Source: Gemmatimonadota bacterium (GTDB taxonomy: Bacteria; Gemmatimonadota; Gemmatimonadetes; Longimicrobiales; Gaopeijiaceae). From it: 64,000 bases of DNA. The DNA is taken from positions 1 to 64,000 of the forward strand of contig JAPPOV010000001.1 of assembly GCA_028873595.1 (NCBI GenBank). The letters run 5' to 3'. The first letter of the stretch is position 1. Each line of letters starts with the position of its first letter. Below the pieces are notes generated by a model. The model made no database searches. It was given only the letters and a program-made list of their open reading frames with translations, and had not been told where the DNA came from. Both the position numbers and the translations under genes were made by a program. This document shows positions 44,026-53,823 of the stretch, in pieces.

Positions 44026-45387
44026 GTGCGCGTTCGCTATCACACGTTCGGCTGTAAAGCGAACCAGTACGACACCGAAAGGATGCGTCAGGAGGCGGAG
44101 GCCCGAGGAGCCGTCACCTCCGGTGATACGTCCGAGACCGACGTGCTGGTGATCAACACGTGTACCGTCACGAACCAGGCCGATGCCGAGGCTCGCCGGT
44201 TCATTCGTCGAGTCCACCGGGAGCATCCGGATCTCCGTATGGTGGTTGCGGGATGTTCAGCCGCTCTGCGCGAGGAAGAATACAGGGCCATGGATGGCGT
44301 GGCCGACGTCGTGCGGGGGCACGACGCTGTCCTCGTAGCGGAGGCCCTCGATCGGCAGCAGAACGGGAGCCTGACTCAGATCGAGTTGAGGTCATCTCTG
44401 GATCGGATTGATCACGAGCCCGTGGGCGGGGAGCTCCTGAGGACACGTCGAGGTGCGGCTCGTGGCTGGCTCAAGGTGCAGGATGGATGTGATCGGAAGT
44501 GCTCGTTCTGCGCGACACGCCTGGCGCGCGGCGTGTCCCGGTCGCGCCCCCTCTCCGAGGTCGTTGCGGAGGCGCGCCTGCTGTCCGAGCGGCATGCGGA
44601 GCTGGTGATCACGGGTATCCATATCGGGCACTACGGGATCGACCGCGAGCCCGAGCTGACGCTATCCCGCCTCTGTGTTGAACTCCTCGACAAGATTCCA
44701 GATGTCCGTTTCAGGATTGGTAGCGTGGAGGCAACGGAGGTCGACGATCTCCTCATCGAGTTGATGGCGACGTCGGGAGGACGGCTCGCCCCACACCTGC
44801 ATATGCCGCTACAGAGTGGTGCCGACCCCGTACTTCGCTTGATGCGGCGCTGGCACACTCGTGAGCAGTACAGGGCGAGAGCGTTGGAGATTGCAGAGCG
44901 AATCTCGCCGTTGGGTCTAGGGGCCGACGTGATCACCGGATTTCCGGGTGAGACGGAGGACGATCACCAGATCACTCGAGCACTTATCGAAGAGCTTCCG
45001 TTCACCTATCTGCATGTTTTCCCGTTTTCACCGCGGAAGGATACCGTCGCGGAGTCTCTTCCGTCTCCGGTGCCGCAGCGGATTGCGGGCGATCGGGCGC
45101 GGGAACTGCGTATGCTCGCGCAGCATCAGGGCGCCGCGTACAGAAGAAGACGGTCTGGGTCCTCCGCGACTGTAGTGGTCGAAGGGGACGGGGGGACCGG
45201 CCTCACCGGGGATTACCTGCGTGTCCGGATCGGAGCGAGCATCGGGAAGGACGGGACGGTCGGCGAAGAGCGGTCCACTCCGCGGTCGTCATTCGCGCAC
45301 GGCACGCTCCTGACCGGCACCCTGCGTGGCGATCCGGACGATCTGTATATTGAATCGCCCGACGATTCTGCCCTTCCTTTCGCATGA
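44026..45387 (+). CDS. mtaB: MtaB-like tRNA t6A37 methylthiotransferase
   Basis: MtaB is a radical SAM enzyme that converts t6A37 to ms2t6A37 in tRNAs decoding ANN codons. The 453-residue protein has an N-terminal UPF0004 domain (YHTFGCKANQYDTERM, NTCTVTNQAD, VVAGCSA) with three cluster cysteines. The radical SAM motif CDRKCSFC supplies three more, and a TRAM-type tail ends it. TFGCKANQYD separates it from MiaB and RimO. GTG 44026 starts the frame. It overlaps miaB by 4 bases. Confidence 0.92.
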   Translation: MRVRYHTFGCKANQYDTERMRQEAEARGAVTSGDTSETDVLVINTCTVTNQADAEARRFIRRVHREHPDLRMVVAGCSAALREEEYRAMDGVADVVRGHDAVLVAEALDRQQNGSLTQIELRSSLDRIDHEPVGGELLRTRRGAARGWLKVQDGCDRKCSFCATRLARGVSRSRPLSEVVAEARLLSERHAELVITGIHIGHYGIDREPELTLSRLCVELLDKIPDVRFRIGSVEATEVDDLLIELMATSGGRLAPHLHMPLQSGADPVLRLMRRWHTREQYRARALEIAERISPLGLGADVITGFPGETEDDHQITRALIEELPFTYLHVFPFSPRKDTVAESLPSPVPQRIAGDRARELRMLAQHQGAAYRRRRSGSSATVVVEGDGGTGLTGDYLRVRIGASIGKDGTVGEERSTPRSSFAHGTLLTGTLRGDPDDLYIESPDDSALPFA

Positions 45388-46835
45388 GCACGAAGCCCTC
45401 ACGCCGCGCGTACGTCGAAACGTACGGGTGCCAGATGAACATCAGCGACGGTGAGCTGATGGAAGGCATCCTCGAGCGCTCCGGTTACGACATCGTGGGC
45501 CGTCCAGAAGACGCCGACGTCGTGCTCGTGAATACGTGCGCCATTCGGGAGCATGCCGAAAAGCGTGTCCTTGGACGGGTGTCGCAGCTCAACGGGCTCA
45601 AGCGGGACCGCCCCGAGATGGTCATTGGTGTGACCGGATGTATGGCCCAGCGTATGGGCGGGACCCTGCTCGAAGAGGCTCCCTACGTGGACATCGTGAT
45701 GGGTCCCGACGGTTACCGGGGCCTTCCCGAGACCCTGGATCGTCTGGAATCCGGGAGGCGCGAAGGGTCAGCGCCACCCCCGCCAGAATCGGTGGGATTG
45801 GCCCGCGAAGGTGCAGGCGCGGGGGGAATCGAGGTCCTGAGGGGTGGCCGAAAACGCGGACCACAGCTCGCGGTGCTCCAACTCGACATGGACGAGAACT
45901 ATCAGGGACTCGAACAACGGCGCGCAGATGGTCCCAGCGCCTGGATCCCGATCCAGCGCGGGTGCGACCACAGGTGCACGTATTGTATCGTGCCCTATGT
46001 GCGCGGTGGAGAGAAGAACCGTTCCGCCGTCGAGGTGGTGAGTGAGGTTCGTGGGTTGGCCGAGCAGGGGGTCACGGAGATCACGTTGCTCGGGCAAACG
46101 GTGAATTCGTACGTGTGGGAGGACGTCCCCTTTCCGGAGCTTCTCAAACGGGTCGCCCGTGTCGACGGAATCCGCCGAGTCCGGTTCACGTCTCCCCACC
46201 CGCGGGACGTAAACGAAGCACTGGCCGAGGTCATGGCGACGGAAGCCGCTGTCTGCGAGCAGTTACATCTGCCTGCTCAGGCGGGCAACAACCGCACGTT
46301 GAAGCGGATGCTTCGTCGCTACACGGTCGAGACGCTGCTCGAGAAGGTGGATATGGTGCGGTCTGCTGTGCCTGACATCGCACTGTCAACCGATATCATC
46401 GTCGCGTTCCCGGGAGAGACAGACTCCGAGTTCCGGGATACGCTCGACCTCATGCGAACCGTTCGGTTCGACGACGCGTTCACCTACAAATACTCGCTCC
46501 GCGACGGAACACCGGCGACGAGGCTGCCTGAGGGTGACTTCATCGATCCGGATGAGGCGCAGGCACGTCTGGCTGAGCTGATCGAGGTTTCCAGGGCGAT
46601 CCAGAACGAAATCAACCGGGATGAGGTCGGCCGCATCGAGGAAGTCCTGATCGAGGGTGAAGGTCGTGATCCCGGGCAGGTCCGTGGTCGGACACGTCGC
46701 AACAAGGTCGTCGTCTTCGACGGCGAGGCAGCGCGGATGGGTGCGTACACACATGCGCGACTCGAGCGTACCACCGGTGCCACATTCGTGGGTTCGGAGG
46801 TCGAGGCGCCCGAGCGAGTGACGGCGTCGGCATGA
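45384..46835 (+). CDS. miaB: MiaB, tRNA i6A37 methylthiotransferase
   Basis: MiaB adds methylthio groups to i6A37 in tRNAs that read UNN codons. The 483-residue radical SAM protein begins AYVETYGCQMNISDGELM, has NTCAIREHAEKRV and VTGCMAQR, then CDHRCTYCIVPYVRGGEKNR, LPAQAGNNRTLKRM and a C-terminal TRAM domain. Placing mtaB and miaB side by side with an ATGA overlap makes a tRNA anticodon-loop module. It overlaps the LapA-like gene by 4 bases. Confidence 0.96.
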   Translation: MSTKPSRRAYVETYGCQMNISDGELMEGILERSGYDIVGRPEDADVVLVNTCAIREHAEKRVLGRVSQLNGLKRDRPEMVIGVTGCMAQRMGGTLLEEAPYVDIVMGPDGYRGLPETLDRLESGRREGSAPPPPESVGLAREGAGAGGIEVLRGGRKRGPQLAVLQLDMDENYQGLEQRRADGPSAWIPIQRGCDHRCTYCIVPYVRGGEKNRSAVEVVSEVRGLAEQGVTEITLLGQTVNSYVWEDVPFPELLKRVARVDGIRRVRFTSPHPRDVNEALAEVMATEAAVCEQLHLPAQAGNNRTLKRMLRRYTVETLLEKVDMVRSAVPDIALSTDIIVAFPGETDSEFRDTLDLMRTVRFDDAFTYKYSLRDGTPATRLPEGDFIDPDEAQARLAELIEVSRAIQNEINRDEVGRIEEVLIEGEGRDPGQVRGRTRRNKVVVFDGEAARMGAYTHARLERTTGATFVGSEVEAPERVTASA

Positions 46836-47164
46836 GCCGGTTTCTCGGGTGGGTTGGTGTTGCGGCCCTGCTCGGGGTGTCGCTTCTCTTCGCATCGCTG
46901 AACTCTGCCCACCGGGTCACACTCCGGCTCGGCTTTGCGACACTTCAGGGAGTGCCCCTGACCGTTGTGGCGTTCGGTAGCGTGATCGTGGGTATGGTCG
47001 TGATGCTCATCGCTGGCGTGCAGTCCGATCTCAGAGTCCGTCGGATCCTCCACCGAAGGCTCGTCGAGGAGGATCGTGAGGAGCGTGAGCGCTTCATCGA
47101 TGACTCGCAGCAGGATCTCTTTCCCCAAGTGGGCGATCGATCGGAGGACACTGAACCGACGTGA
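46832..47164 (+). CDS. LapA/DUF1049-family membrane protein
   Basis: This is a 110-residue protein with two membrane spans (about residues 5-23 and 43-62) and a charged C-terminal helix (RRILHRRLVEEDREERERF). The pattern FASLNSAHRVTLRLGFATLQGVPLTVVAFGS is that of LipopolysaccharideAssemblyA/DUF1049 proteins. In E. coli LapA helps control LPS synthesis with LapB, but no lapB is next door, so the role here is open. It overlaps miaB by 4 bases. Confidence 0.78.
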   Translation: MSRFLGWVGVAALLGVSLLFASLNSAHRVTLRLGFATLQGVPLTVVAFGSVIVGMVVMLIAGVQSDLRVRRILHRRLVEEDREERERFIDDSQQDLFPQVGDRSEDTEPT

Positions 47165-47188
47165 TCAACGGGGAGGGCTCCGTCTGAG

Positions 47189-49477
47189 GTGACGGTGGCC
47201 CCGATCGTACGGTTCGCTCTCGCCTATGCTGCGGGAGTGGCCGCCGGGCTCCTGAGCGTGCCGGTATGGATCTCGCTCCTCGTCGTCTCGATCGGTGTGA
47301 TCCTGCCCGCCCCGGCATTGCGTCGTCCCCTCCCGCTACGAGGTGGCATCGTCATGGCGGCGGCGGCGGGGGCATTGGCCGGATACGCAACGTCCACCGA
47401 CCGAGGGCTCGTTGGTGATCCAGTATGCGGTGATACGACGACGCTGACGGGGAGGTTCATCGCTCCGCCGCTCTCCAACTCAGCACCCTTCGCCCGCTTC
47501 GACGGCTGCGGCACGATCACGGTCGTTGTTTCGGGGCGGCGGAGTATCCTGGAGAGCGCAGAGGAGGTTCGGGCGGGAGATGCCGTTCAGGTACAAGGGC
47601 GTATGCGTGCAGGACGGCGCCGGCCGTGGTTTCAGGCGACGAGGATCGAGCCTATGGGGCGTTGGGAGGATCCGAGACTGACAGAACGCGTCCGCTGGAG
47701 TGTCATTCGGTTCCGAGGAGAGGTCGTGCGTCGGACACACGACCTGTACGGAGATCGTGCCCCGCTCGTGACCGCACTGATGCTGGCCCGCACCGAGGGA
47801 CTCGATCCGGAGGTCCGACAGGCGTTTGCGGGGGCCGGGATCGCTCATCTGCTCGCGATTTCCGGGTTTCACGTCGGCGTCGTGGCGGGCCTCATTTCTA
47901 CCGCATTGGCGGGCCTCCCGTGGGGGCGACGTCGCAGGAGGTGTGCGGCGGCCCTCATCACGTCAGCGTATGTGGCGCTCATCGGGTTTCCCGTCTCGGC
48001 GTGTCGAGCTGCGCTGATCTTCGTGCTGACATCACTGTCCGTCCTGGTGGGACGGGTTCCCAGTCGGTGGGGTGCTCTGGGTGCGTCAGCGTTCATCGTT
48101 CTCTGGCTGGATCCGCGGGAGCTCGGTAATCCTGGATTTCAGCTCTCGTTTGCGGGTGCAGCCGGCCTTGTTTCCTGGGCTCGGCCGGTCGAGTCGTGGC
48201 TACTCACATGCCTGCGCGGTTCCTCCGTGCGGCTGCCTCGTACGCTCGTCTCGGCCACTGGAGCCGGGATCGCGGCAACCGTAGCCACACTTCCGTTCGT
48301 GGATTGGCACTTCGAGCGCGTTGCTCTGCTTGGCATCCCCGCGACACTCCTCGCGACACCTCTGGTCAGTCTCGCACTCACGGGTTCCACGCTCTCGGTC
48401 GGTCTTTCGGTCCTGTGGCCGGGCGGCAGCGCCTTCCTCGCAGGGGGAGTGATCGTCGTTCTCGATGTACTGTCTCATATCGCGCAGCGTACCGCAGGTC
48501 TGGCGTTCGGCAGTGTGTGGATCTCGCCAGCGACCGTGATCGCTGGTGGCACCGGGGTACTCTTTGCGACCTGGCTCGCTCGGCGGCCGGGAGTCGGCGG
48601 GATCGGACGCCGCCGGCTGACGGGTATCTACCTTTTCGCCGGGGTGCTCGTCTGGCCGATGCTCGTGACTGCCGAGGGAAGGGGCAGCCTGGATCTCTGG
48701 ATGATCGACGTGGGCCAGGGTGACGCGATGGTCATACGAACACCGAAGGGCTCATGGATTCTCGTGGACGCAGGCCCACCGTCCGACGTCCAGGTGTCGG
48801 CTCAACCCGTGGTGCGCACCCTGCGGTCGCTTGGCGTCCGCTCGATCGACCTCCTGGTTCTTACCCATCCGGACGCCGATCACATCGGTGGCGTGCCCGG
48901 TGTTCTGAAAAGCTTCCGAGTCGAGCGGATTCTCGATCCCGCTCTTCCTGTCGGAAAATCGTTGTACGAGAAGGTGATCATGGCGGCTGAGTCTCGGAGT
49001 ATCGCCTGGAGTGCGGCGAGAGCGGGACAACAACTCGAATTCGACGGGGTCCGCATCGACGTACTCCATCCGTCGGACTCCGCCGTGGTGTTGGAGTCGC
49101 GTGCCGGGACCCAGGCCGAGGCGAATCGTGTTTCGGTGGTCCTCGGGATTGCCTGGCACGACGTGGATATTCTGCTGGCGGGTGACGCATACACCGATGT
49201 GGAAGAGGCTCTGGCTGGACGATTGGGTGACATCGAGGTCCTCAAGGTCGGGCACCACGGAAGCCTGACCTCCACCAGTCGAGCCTTTGTCGACGCGACG
49301 TCCCCGGAGCACGCCCTTGTTTCGGTGGGTCGGTCGAACCGATACGGGCATCCCGCGCCAGCTGTTCTGGCGAGACTGTCCGATGCAGGAGCCGTAATCC
49401 ATCGCACGGACGAGCAAGGAACCGTGAAGTTGCGGGTGGCGCGAGACGGACGCATTCGGGTCACGCACGGGCGTTGA
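47189..49477 (+). CDS. comEC: ComEC/Rec2-family DNA uptake channel
   Basis: ComEC forms the inner membrane channel for single-stranded DNA in natural transformation. The 762-residue protein has an N-terminal DUF4131 region, the multipass Competence domain (HLLAISGFHVGVVAGL, FPVSACRAALIF) and a C-terminal metallo-beta-lactamase-like nuclease domain (WMIDVGQGDAMVI, LVLTHPDADHIGG, LKVGHHGSLTST). All parts are present, so the gene looks functional. No other competence gene is in this window. GTG 47189 starts 24 bases after the LapA-like gene. Confidence 0.93.
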   Translation: MTVAPIVRFALAYAAGVAAGLLSVPVWISLLVVSIGVILPAPALRRPLPLRGGIVMAAAAGALAGYATSTDRGLVGDPVCGDTTTLTGRFIAPPLSNSAPFARFDGCGTITVVVSGRRSILESAEEVRAGDAVQVQGRMRAGRRRPWFQATRIEPMGRWEDPRLTERVRWSVIRFRGEVVRRTHDLYGDRAPLVTALMLARTEGLDPEVRQAFAGAGIAHLLAISGFHVGVVAGLISTALAGLPWGRRRRRCAAALITSAYVALIGFPVSACRAALIFVLTSLSVLVGRVPSRWGALGASAFIVLWLDPRELGNPGFQLSFAGAAGLVSWARPVESWLLTCLRGSSVRLPRTLVSATGAGIAATVATLPFVDWHFERVALLGIPATLLATPLVSLALTGSTLSVGLSVLWPGGSAFLAGGVIVVLDVLSHIAQRTAGLAFGSVWISPATVIAGGTGVLFATWLARRPGVGGIGRRRLTGIYLFAGVLVWPMLVTAEGRGSLDLWMIDVGQGDAMVIRTPKGSWILVDAGPPSDVQVSAQPVVRTLRSLGVRSIDLLVLTHPDADHIGGVPGVLKSFRVERILDPALPVGKSLYEKVIMAAESRSIAWSAARAGQQLEFDGVRIDVLHPSDSAVVLESRAGTQAEANRVSVVLGIAWHDVDILLAGDAYTDVEEALAGRLGDIEVLKVGHHGSLTSTSRAFVDATSPEHALVSVGRSNRYGHPAPAVLARLSDAGAVIHRTDEQGTVKLRVARDGRIRVTHGR

Positions 49478-49543
49478 ACGCTGGCGGAGCCATTTGAAAG
49501 CACCCAGGTTCGGGCACTGCATACGCCTTGCCAGGATACACCC

Positions 49544-49987
49544 ATGAAGCTTCTGACCCGAATCGGTGGCGTGACCGCCGCCTTCCTTGCCGGAATCGCC
49601 GTAGGGACGACCGTTCCGAGCGCTCAAGCTCCGCCCCCGGAGGCTCAACCGACCACCCAGGTGTACGAACTCCGAACGTATGTTGCCGCGGAAGGAAAGT
49701 ATGACGCTCTGCTGAGTCGCTTCAGGGATCACACCATGCGGATCTTCGAAAAGCATGGCATGGCGAACATCGGCTACTGGACGCCGCAGGAGACTCCTGA
49801 CTCGGAAAGCCTGTTGATCTACCTGCTCGCGCACCCCTCGCGTGCCGCGGCCGATGCGAGTTGGGAGGCGTTCATCTCGGATCCGGAATGGCAGGCGGTG
49901 GCTGAAGAAAGCCAGCGCGACGGTCGGCTCGTGGCTGGGCTCGAGCAGGTGTACCTGGAGCCGACGGACTTCTCGCCCATGCGTTGA
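49544..49987 (+). CDS. Secreted NIPSNAP-family protein
   Basis: This 147-residue protein has a signal peptide (about residues 1-28, ending VPSAQA) and a NIPSNAP dimeric alpha/beta-barrel fold. YELRTYVAAEGKYDALLSRF, EKHGMANIGYWTP, LLIYLLAHPSRAAADASWEAF and the C-terminal LEQVYLEPTDFSP fit the family. Function is unknown; secreted versions are common in Gemmatimonadota and Acidobacteriota. It stands between comEC and fbp with a 109-base space after it. Confidence 0.85.
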   Translation: MKLLTRIGGVTAAFLAGIAVGTTVPSAQAPPPEAQPTTQVYELRTYVAAEGKYDALLSRFRDHTMRIFEKHGMANIGYWTPQETPDSESLLIYLLAHPSRAAADASWEAFISDPEWQAVAEESQRDGRLVAGLEQVYLEPTDFSPMR

Positions 49988-50096
49988 TCCTGGGTGACAC
50001 GGGAGGTGGGCGGGGCTCGATGAATTCATTCCCGTCCTTCACCGGATCCGATGTACTTTTCAGGGGGTCGTATCCATCCAGAGCACGAAAGGCTTC

Positions 50097-51095
50097 ATGA
50101 AGCAGGAAAGTCACGTCGTCACCATTTCCCGATTCCTCATCGAGGAAGAGCGGAAATTCCCGGACGCCACGGGTGCCTTCACAAATCTGCTGTCGGACAT
50201 CGCGCTCGCGGCGAAGGTCATCGGCAGAGAGGTCAACAAAGCTGGGCTGGTCGATATTTTCGGCGCGGTGGGTGAGGAGAACGTTCACGGCGAGGACCAG
50301 CAGAAACTGGACGTGTTCGCCAACCAGGTCATGTACCGAGCCCTGGACCACACCGGGCTCGTAGCATGCCTGGCCTCGGAAGAAAGCGAGGAATTCATCC
50401 GGATTCCGGACAAGTTCCCGGCGGGAGATTACGTCGTCATCTACGATCCGCTCGACGGTTCATCGAACATCGACGTCAACGTGTCGATCGGGACGATCTT
50501 CAGCATTCATCGGAAGCGCACGACCGGCGAGCGGGGTACGCTCGAGGATTGCCTGCAGCCCGGCAGTGAGCAGGTCGCAGCCGGTTACGTGCTCTACGGT
50601 TCGTCGACCATGCTCGTGTACACGGCCGGAACCGGCGTTCATGGCTTTACCCTGGACCCGTCGATCGGTGAGTTCATCCTCAGCCATCCGAACATGCGGA
50701 TGCCGGAACCGCCCAAGAAGGTCTACTCGGTCAACGAGGCGTACTTTACACGCTGGTCACGGGGCCAGCAGCGGCTCGTCAGCCATCTCAAGAACGAAGG
50801 CGGGTTCGGGTCGCGTTACATCGGTTCCATGGTCGCGGATATCCACCGGACTCTGCTCCAGGGAGGACTCTTCATGTACCCGTCCGAGGTCGCCAAGCCC
50901 GAGGGCAAGCTCAGACTTCTGTATGAGGCCGCACCCATGGCGTTCATTCTCGAGCAAGCTGGCGGTCGGGCGAGTACAGGGACGCAGGAGGTGAGGGATA
51001 TCGTGCCGACCTCGCTGCACCAGCGTGTACCGATTTACGCGGGCTCCAGGGAGTTCGTGGATATGGCCGAAGAGATGCTTGCCCAGGACGCATAG
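50097..51095 (+). CDS. fbp: Class I fructose-1,6-bisphosphatase
   Basis: Fbp removes the 1-phosphate of fructose-1,6-bisphosphate in gluconeogenesis. The 332-residue protein shows the metal and substrate motif YDPLDGSSNIDVNVSIGTIF, the adjacent RYIGSMVADIHRTLLQGG and LLYEAAPMAFILEQAGGRAS, diagnostic of class I enzymes. ATG 50097 is well placed. It converges on the adenosine deaminase gene with a 7-base gap. Confidence 0.95.
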   Translation: MKQESHVVTISRFLIEEERKFPDATGAFTNLLSDIALAAKVIGREVNKAGLVDIFGAVGEENVHGEDQQKLDVFANQVMYRALDHTGLVACLASEESEEFIRIPDKFPAGDYVVIYDPLDGSSNIDVNVSIGTIFSIHRKRTTGERGTLEDCLQPGSEQVAAGYVLYGSSTMLVYTAGTGVHGFTLDPSIGEFILSHPNMRMPEPPKKVYSVNEAYFTRWSRGQQRLVSHLKNEGGFGSRYIGSMVADIHRTLLQGGLFMYPSEVAKPEGKLRLLYEAAPMAFILEQAGGRASTGTQEVRDIVPTSLHQRVPIYAGSREFVDMAEEMLAQDA

Positions 51096-51102
51096 GGCAG
51101 AG

Positions 51103-52167
51103 CTACCGCGATTCTCCTCCCTGTGGAACGAGCCTCTCTGCGGCGTCATCGAGCTCCGCCAGAAAGCGCGATCGGGAACCCTCATCCATGAATGCGTGCT
51201 CGAATCCAGTTCGGGCGATGGCGAGAAGCTCTGTTGGTGTGAGGCCGAGGGCGTCTCGGGCATGCATGTATTCTTCGGTCAGTGTGACCCCCGACATGAG
51301 GCGATTATCCGTCCCGAGAGAAATGGGGACACCGCTTCCGAGGTAGTCTCGGGCCGGGTGCTGAGTGACCGAGCCAACAACGCCGGTTTGGACGTTCGAG
51401 GTCAGGCAGACCTCCAGGGGGATCTGTTCCTCGGCGACACGGGCCAGTAGCTCTGGATCCTCACCCAGTCTCGTACCATGCCCGATGCGACGGGCATACC
51501 CGAGGTCGAGCGCCTGGCGAATGGAGGCCGGTCCGAAGCCCTCGCCGGCGTGGAGCGTGATCGCGAGTCCACCTGTGTGTGCCCGGTCCACGGCGTCCTG
51601 GTGATCGGACACGGGGTGTCCGGCTTCAGCCCCAGCCAGGTCGAATCCGCATACGCCATTGTTCGCGTATGCGACTGCGAGTTCGGCAGTCTCCGATGTC
51701 GTTCGCGGTTCATGAGACCGCAAGCCACAGACGATGATGGACGCTTCGATGAGGCCCCCTGAGTCGGCCACATCGGCTTCCGCCCGTCGCATGCCACGTA
51801 GTGCCGCATCGAGCACGTTGTCGAGGGTCAGACCCTGTCGACGGTTCAGCTGTGGGCAGAACCGGATTTCGACCCATCGAACCTTTTCCGCCGCGTGGTC
51901 GAGCACGAGTTCGTAGCTGATCCGTTCGAGGGCCTCCGCGTCTTGCATGACCGACAGGGTGAGGTCGAACCGCTCGAGGTACTCCTCGAGACTCGACGCA
52001 TCGCGGACCACCATGTGCGATTCGAGAGCCCTTGCGGTCGAGCCAGGGAGCGGGACCGCTCGCTCCCTGGCGAGCTCGAACATCGTGGACGGTCGCAGCG
52101 ATCCGTCGAGGTGGACGTGCAGTTCCGCCTTGGGTAGCGCCTCGATGAAGCGATCGTCAGCGGTCAC
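51103..52167 (-). CDS. add: Adenosine deaminase
   Basis: Adenosine deaminase converts adenosine to inosine in purine salvage. The 354-residue protein has the zinc ligands His17 and His19 in ELHVHLDGS, the HAGEGFGP segment with the catalytic Glu, RIGHGTRL, and SLGTDN near the C-terminus. A related N6-adenine or aminodeoxyfutalosine deaminase cannot be ruled out from sequence alone. It follows the serine hydrolase gene on the same strand with a 30-base gap. Confidence 0.9.
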   Translation of the reverse strand: MTADDRFIEALPKAELHVHLDGSLRPSTMFELARERAVPLPGSTARALESHMVVRDASSLEEYLERFDLTLSVMQDAEALERISYELVLDHAAEKVRWVEIRFCPQLNRRQGLTLDNVLDAALRGMRRAEADVADSGGLIEASIIVCGLRSHEPRTTSETAELAVAYANNGVCGFDLAGAEAGHPVSDHQDAVDRAHTGGLAITLHAGEGFGPASIRQALDLGYARRIGHGTRLGEDPELLARVAEEQIPLEVCLTSNVQTGVVGSVTQHPARDYLGSGVPISLGTDNRLMSGVTLTEEYMHARDALGLTPTELLAIARTGFEHAFMDEGSRSRFLAELDDAAERLVPQGGESR

Positions 52168-52197
52168 TGTGTCTCCGTGGTACGCGGCAGGGCGCGC

Positions 52198-53682
52198 TCA
52201 CCGGACTCGGACCGAGTACGAGTCGCCCGTCACCATCCGCACTACCTGTCCGTTCTCTTCTACGAAGCGCACGATCTCTCCCACGACACCGCCACCTGTA
52301 GGAGCGATCATCCGGAAGGTCCCATCTCCGATGGGTTCCAGGTAGGTCGGATCACCGATGCTTGTTGCCCAGGGGTTCATGGAGACGAGGCGCTCGTTCA
52401 GGACCAGGACACGGGTCTCGCCGCCCCGGCTTCTATACACACCGGCGAATCGCTCCCATGCGGGATTCCACGCCACCTGCTCTGGCTCGGCTGCCGTAGC
52501 TTCACCCACCGCATGCCCCACGGTTGCCATGAGCTGCTGGGCGATCTGAGATGGGTTCGAGTCGTTCGTGTTCGTGAGGACGATGACGCCGACCTCGGAG
52601 TCCAGTTGAATCGTCGTGTTGGTGGTATAACCGGGATATCCACCGCCGTGACCCACGTACAAGGTTCCGTCCCGACGCTGGACGCTGAACCCGATACCCT
52701 GGCCCCGAGTCCACGTTGTTTCGAGCATCCGCACTCGGTGCATCTCCCGGAGTGAGGCGGTGCTGAGCAGGTGGTCCCCACCCCGAGGTCCATCCCGGAA
52801 CTGCGCCGAAACGAAGCGGGCCATGTCCTCGACGGTCGACGTAAGTCCGGTGGCTGCACCCATTCCTCGAGCATCCACGAAGGGGAAGATCTGTCGGGAT
52901 CCATCTGGCATTCTGCGCCCGTAGCCCGTGGCCATCATGGGATCGGGGAGGTCGACACTCGAGGCGGTCATCCCGAGCGGGTCGAAGATGTGCTGCTGCA
53001 AGTACTCGGCCCAGCTCAACCCGCTCACCTCTTCAATAACCAGGCCTGCAATCGTATAGGCGAGGTTCGAGTACTTCCATCGAACCTCAGGGGAGAAGGG
53101 CGCGACCCGGTCCGGCATCAAGGCACGAACCTCCTCGGCACTGGGAAAGTCGAAATCGGTCCAGTGTGAGCTAGCTTCTCGCGGCAGTCCCGAGCTGTGC
53201 GTGAGGAGGTGTTCGATGGTGATGGGCGGATCGTCATCCGAGGCCGACTGGTAGGTGAACCACGGTAGATACTCCACGACCGGATCGTCGAGTCGCAGTC
53301 TGCCCTCTTCCCGGAGTTGCATGATGGCGGTCGCCGTGAAGAGCTTGCTGTGCGATGCCATCCGGAAGCGAGTGTTCGTCGCCATCACGCGATTGGCTTC
53401 TACGTCCGCATGTCCGAAGCCTCGCGCCCACACGAGGTCGTCCCCCGATACAACCCCGACGACAATACCGGGGAGACCGCGAATCTCGATTTGTCCCTCG
53501 AGCCAGTTCGAGAACAGTTCGATCTGGGCCTCGACTTCTGGAGCGGTTGCGACGGTCTGCGAGGACGCGGGCGGGGCGACTGCCGCCGAGCAGAGCAGGA
53601 TGACGAGCAGATACGAGAGGTTGAGGTGAGGTAATGGGCGCACGGAGTACCTCGTGGTCTGTAGACGTAGGGAATCCACCAA
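52198..53682 (-). CDS. Secreted serine hydrolase of the beta-lactamase class C family
   Basis: This 494-residue protein has a signal peptide (SYLLVILLCSAAVAPPASSQ) and a class C beta-lactamase/D-alanyl-D-alanine carboxypeptidase fold. The active site is Ser110-His-Ser-Lys113 (SxxK), with the YSN motif in YSNLAYTIAG. A C-terminal extension of about 120 residues follows. Family members are often esterases or peptidases rather than antibiotic-resistance enzymes. It lies between adenosine deaminase and the purine operon without a clear link. Confidence 0.88.
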   Translation of the reverse strand: MVDSLRLQTTRYSVRPLPHLNLSYLLVILLCSAAVAPPASSQTVATAPEVEAQIELFSNWLEGQIEIRGLPGIVVGVVSGDDLVWARGFGHADVEANRVMATNTRFRMASHSKLFTATAIMQLREEGRLRLDDPVVEYLPWFTYQSASDDDPPITIEHLLTHSSGLPREASSHWTDFDFPSAEEVRALMPDRVAPFSPEVRWKYSNLAYTIAGLVIEEVSGLSWAEYLQQHIFDPLGMTASSVDLPDPMMATGYGRRMPDGSRQIFPFVDARGMGAATGLTSTVEDMARFVSAQFRDGPRGGDHLLSTASLREMHRVRMLETTWTRGQGIGFSVQRRDGTLYVGHGGGYPGYTTNTTIQLDSEVGVIVLTNTNDSNPSQIAQQLMATVGHAVGEATAAEPEQVAWNPAWERFAGVYRSRGGETRVLVLNERLVSMNPWATSIGDPTYLEPIGDGTFRMIAPTGGGVVGEIVRFVEENGQVVRMVTGDSYSVRVR

Positions 53683-53823
53683 GTGGGTCGCGGCCGATTC
53701 TAGGGCGCGAGGTGCCTACCGCGCGAGCACATGGTGGGTAAGGGATGCTCGGCCCCTGGTGGGGGAGCTTTGCGTCGAACGATACCCTCGGCGTGCCGAG
53801 GGTGGTCCTCGACAACCCGCCGT

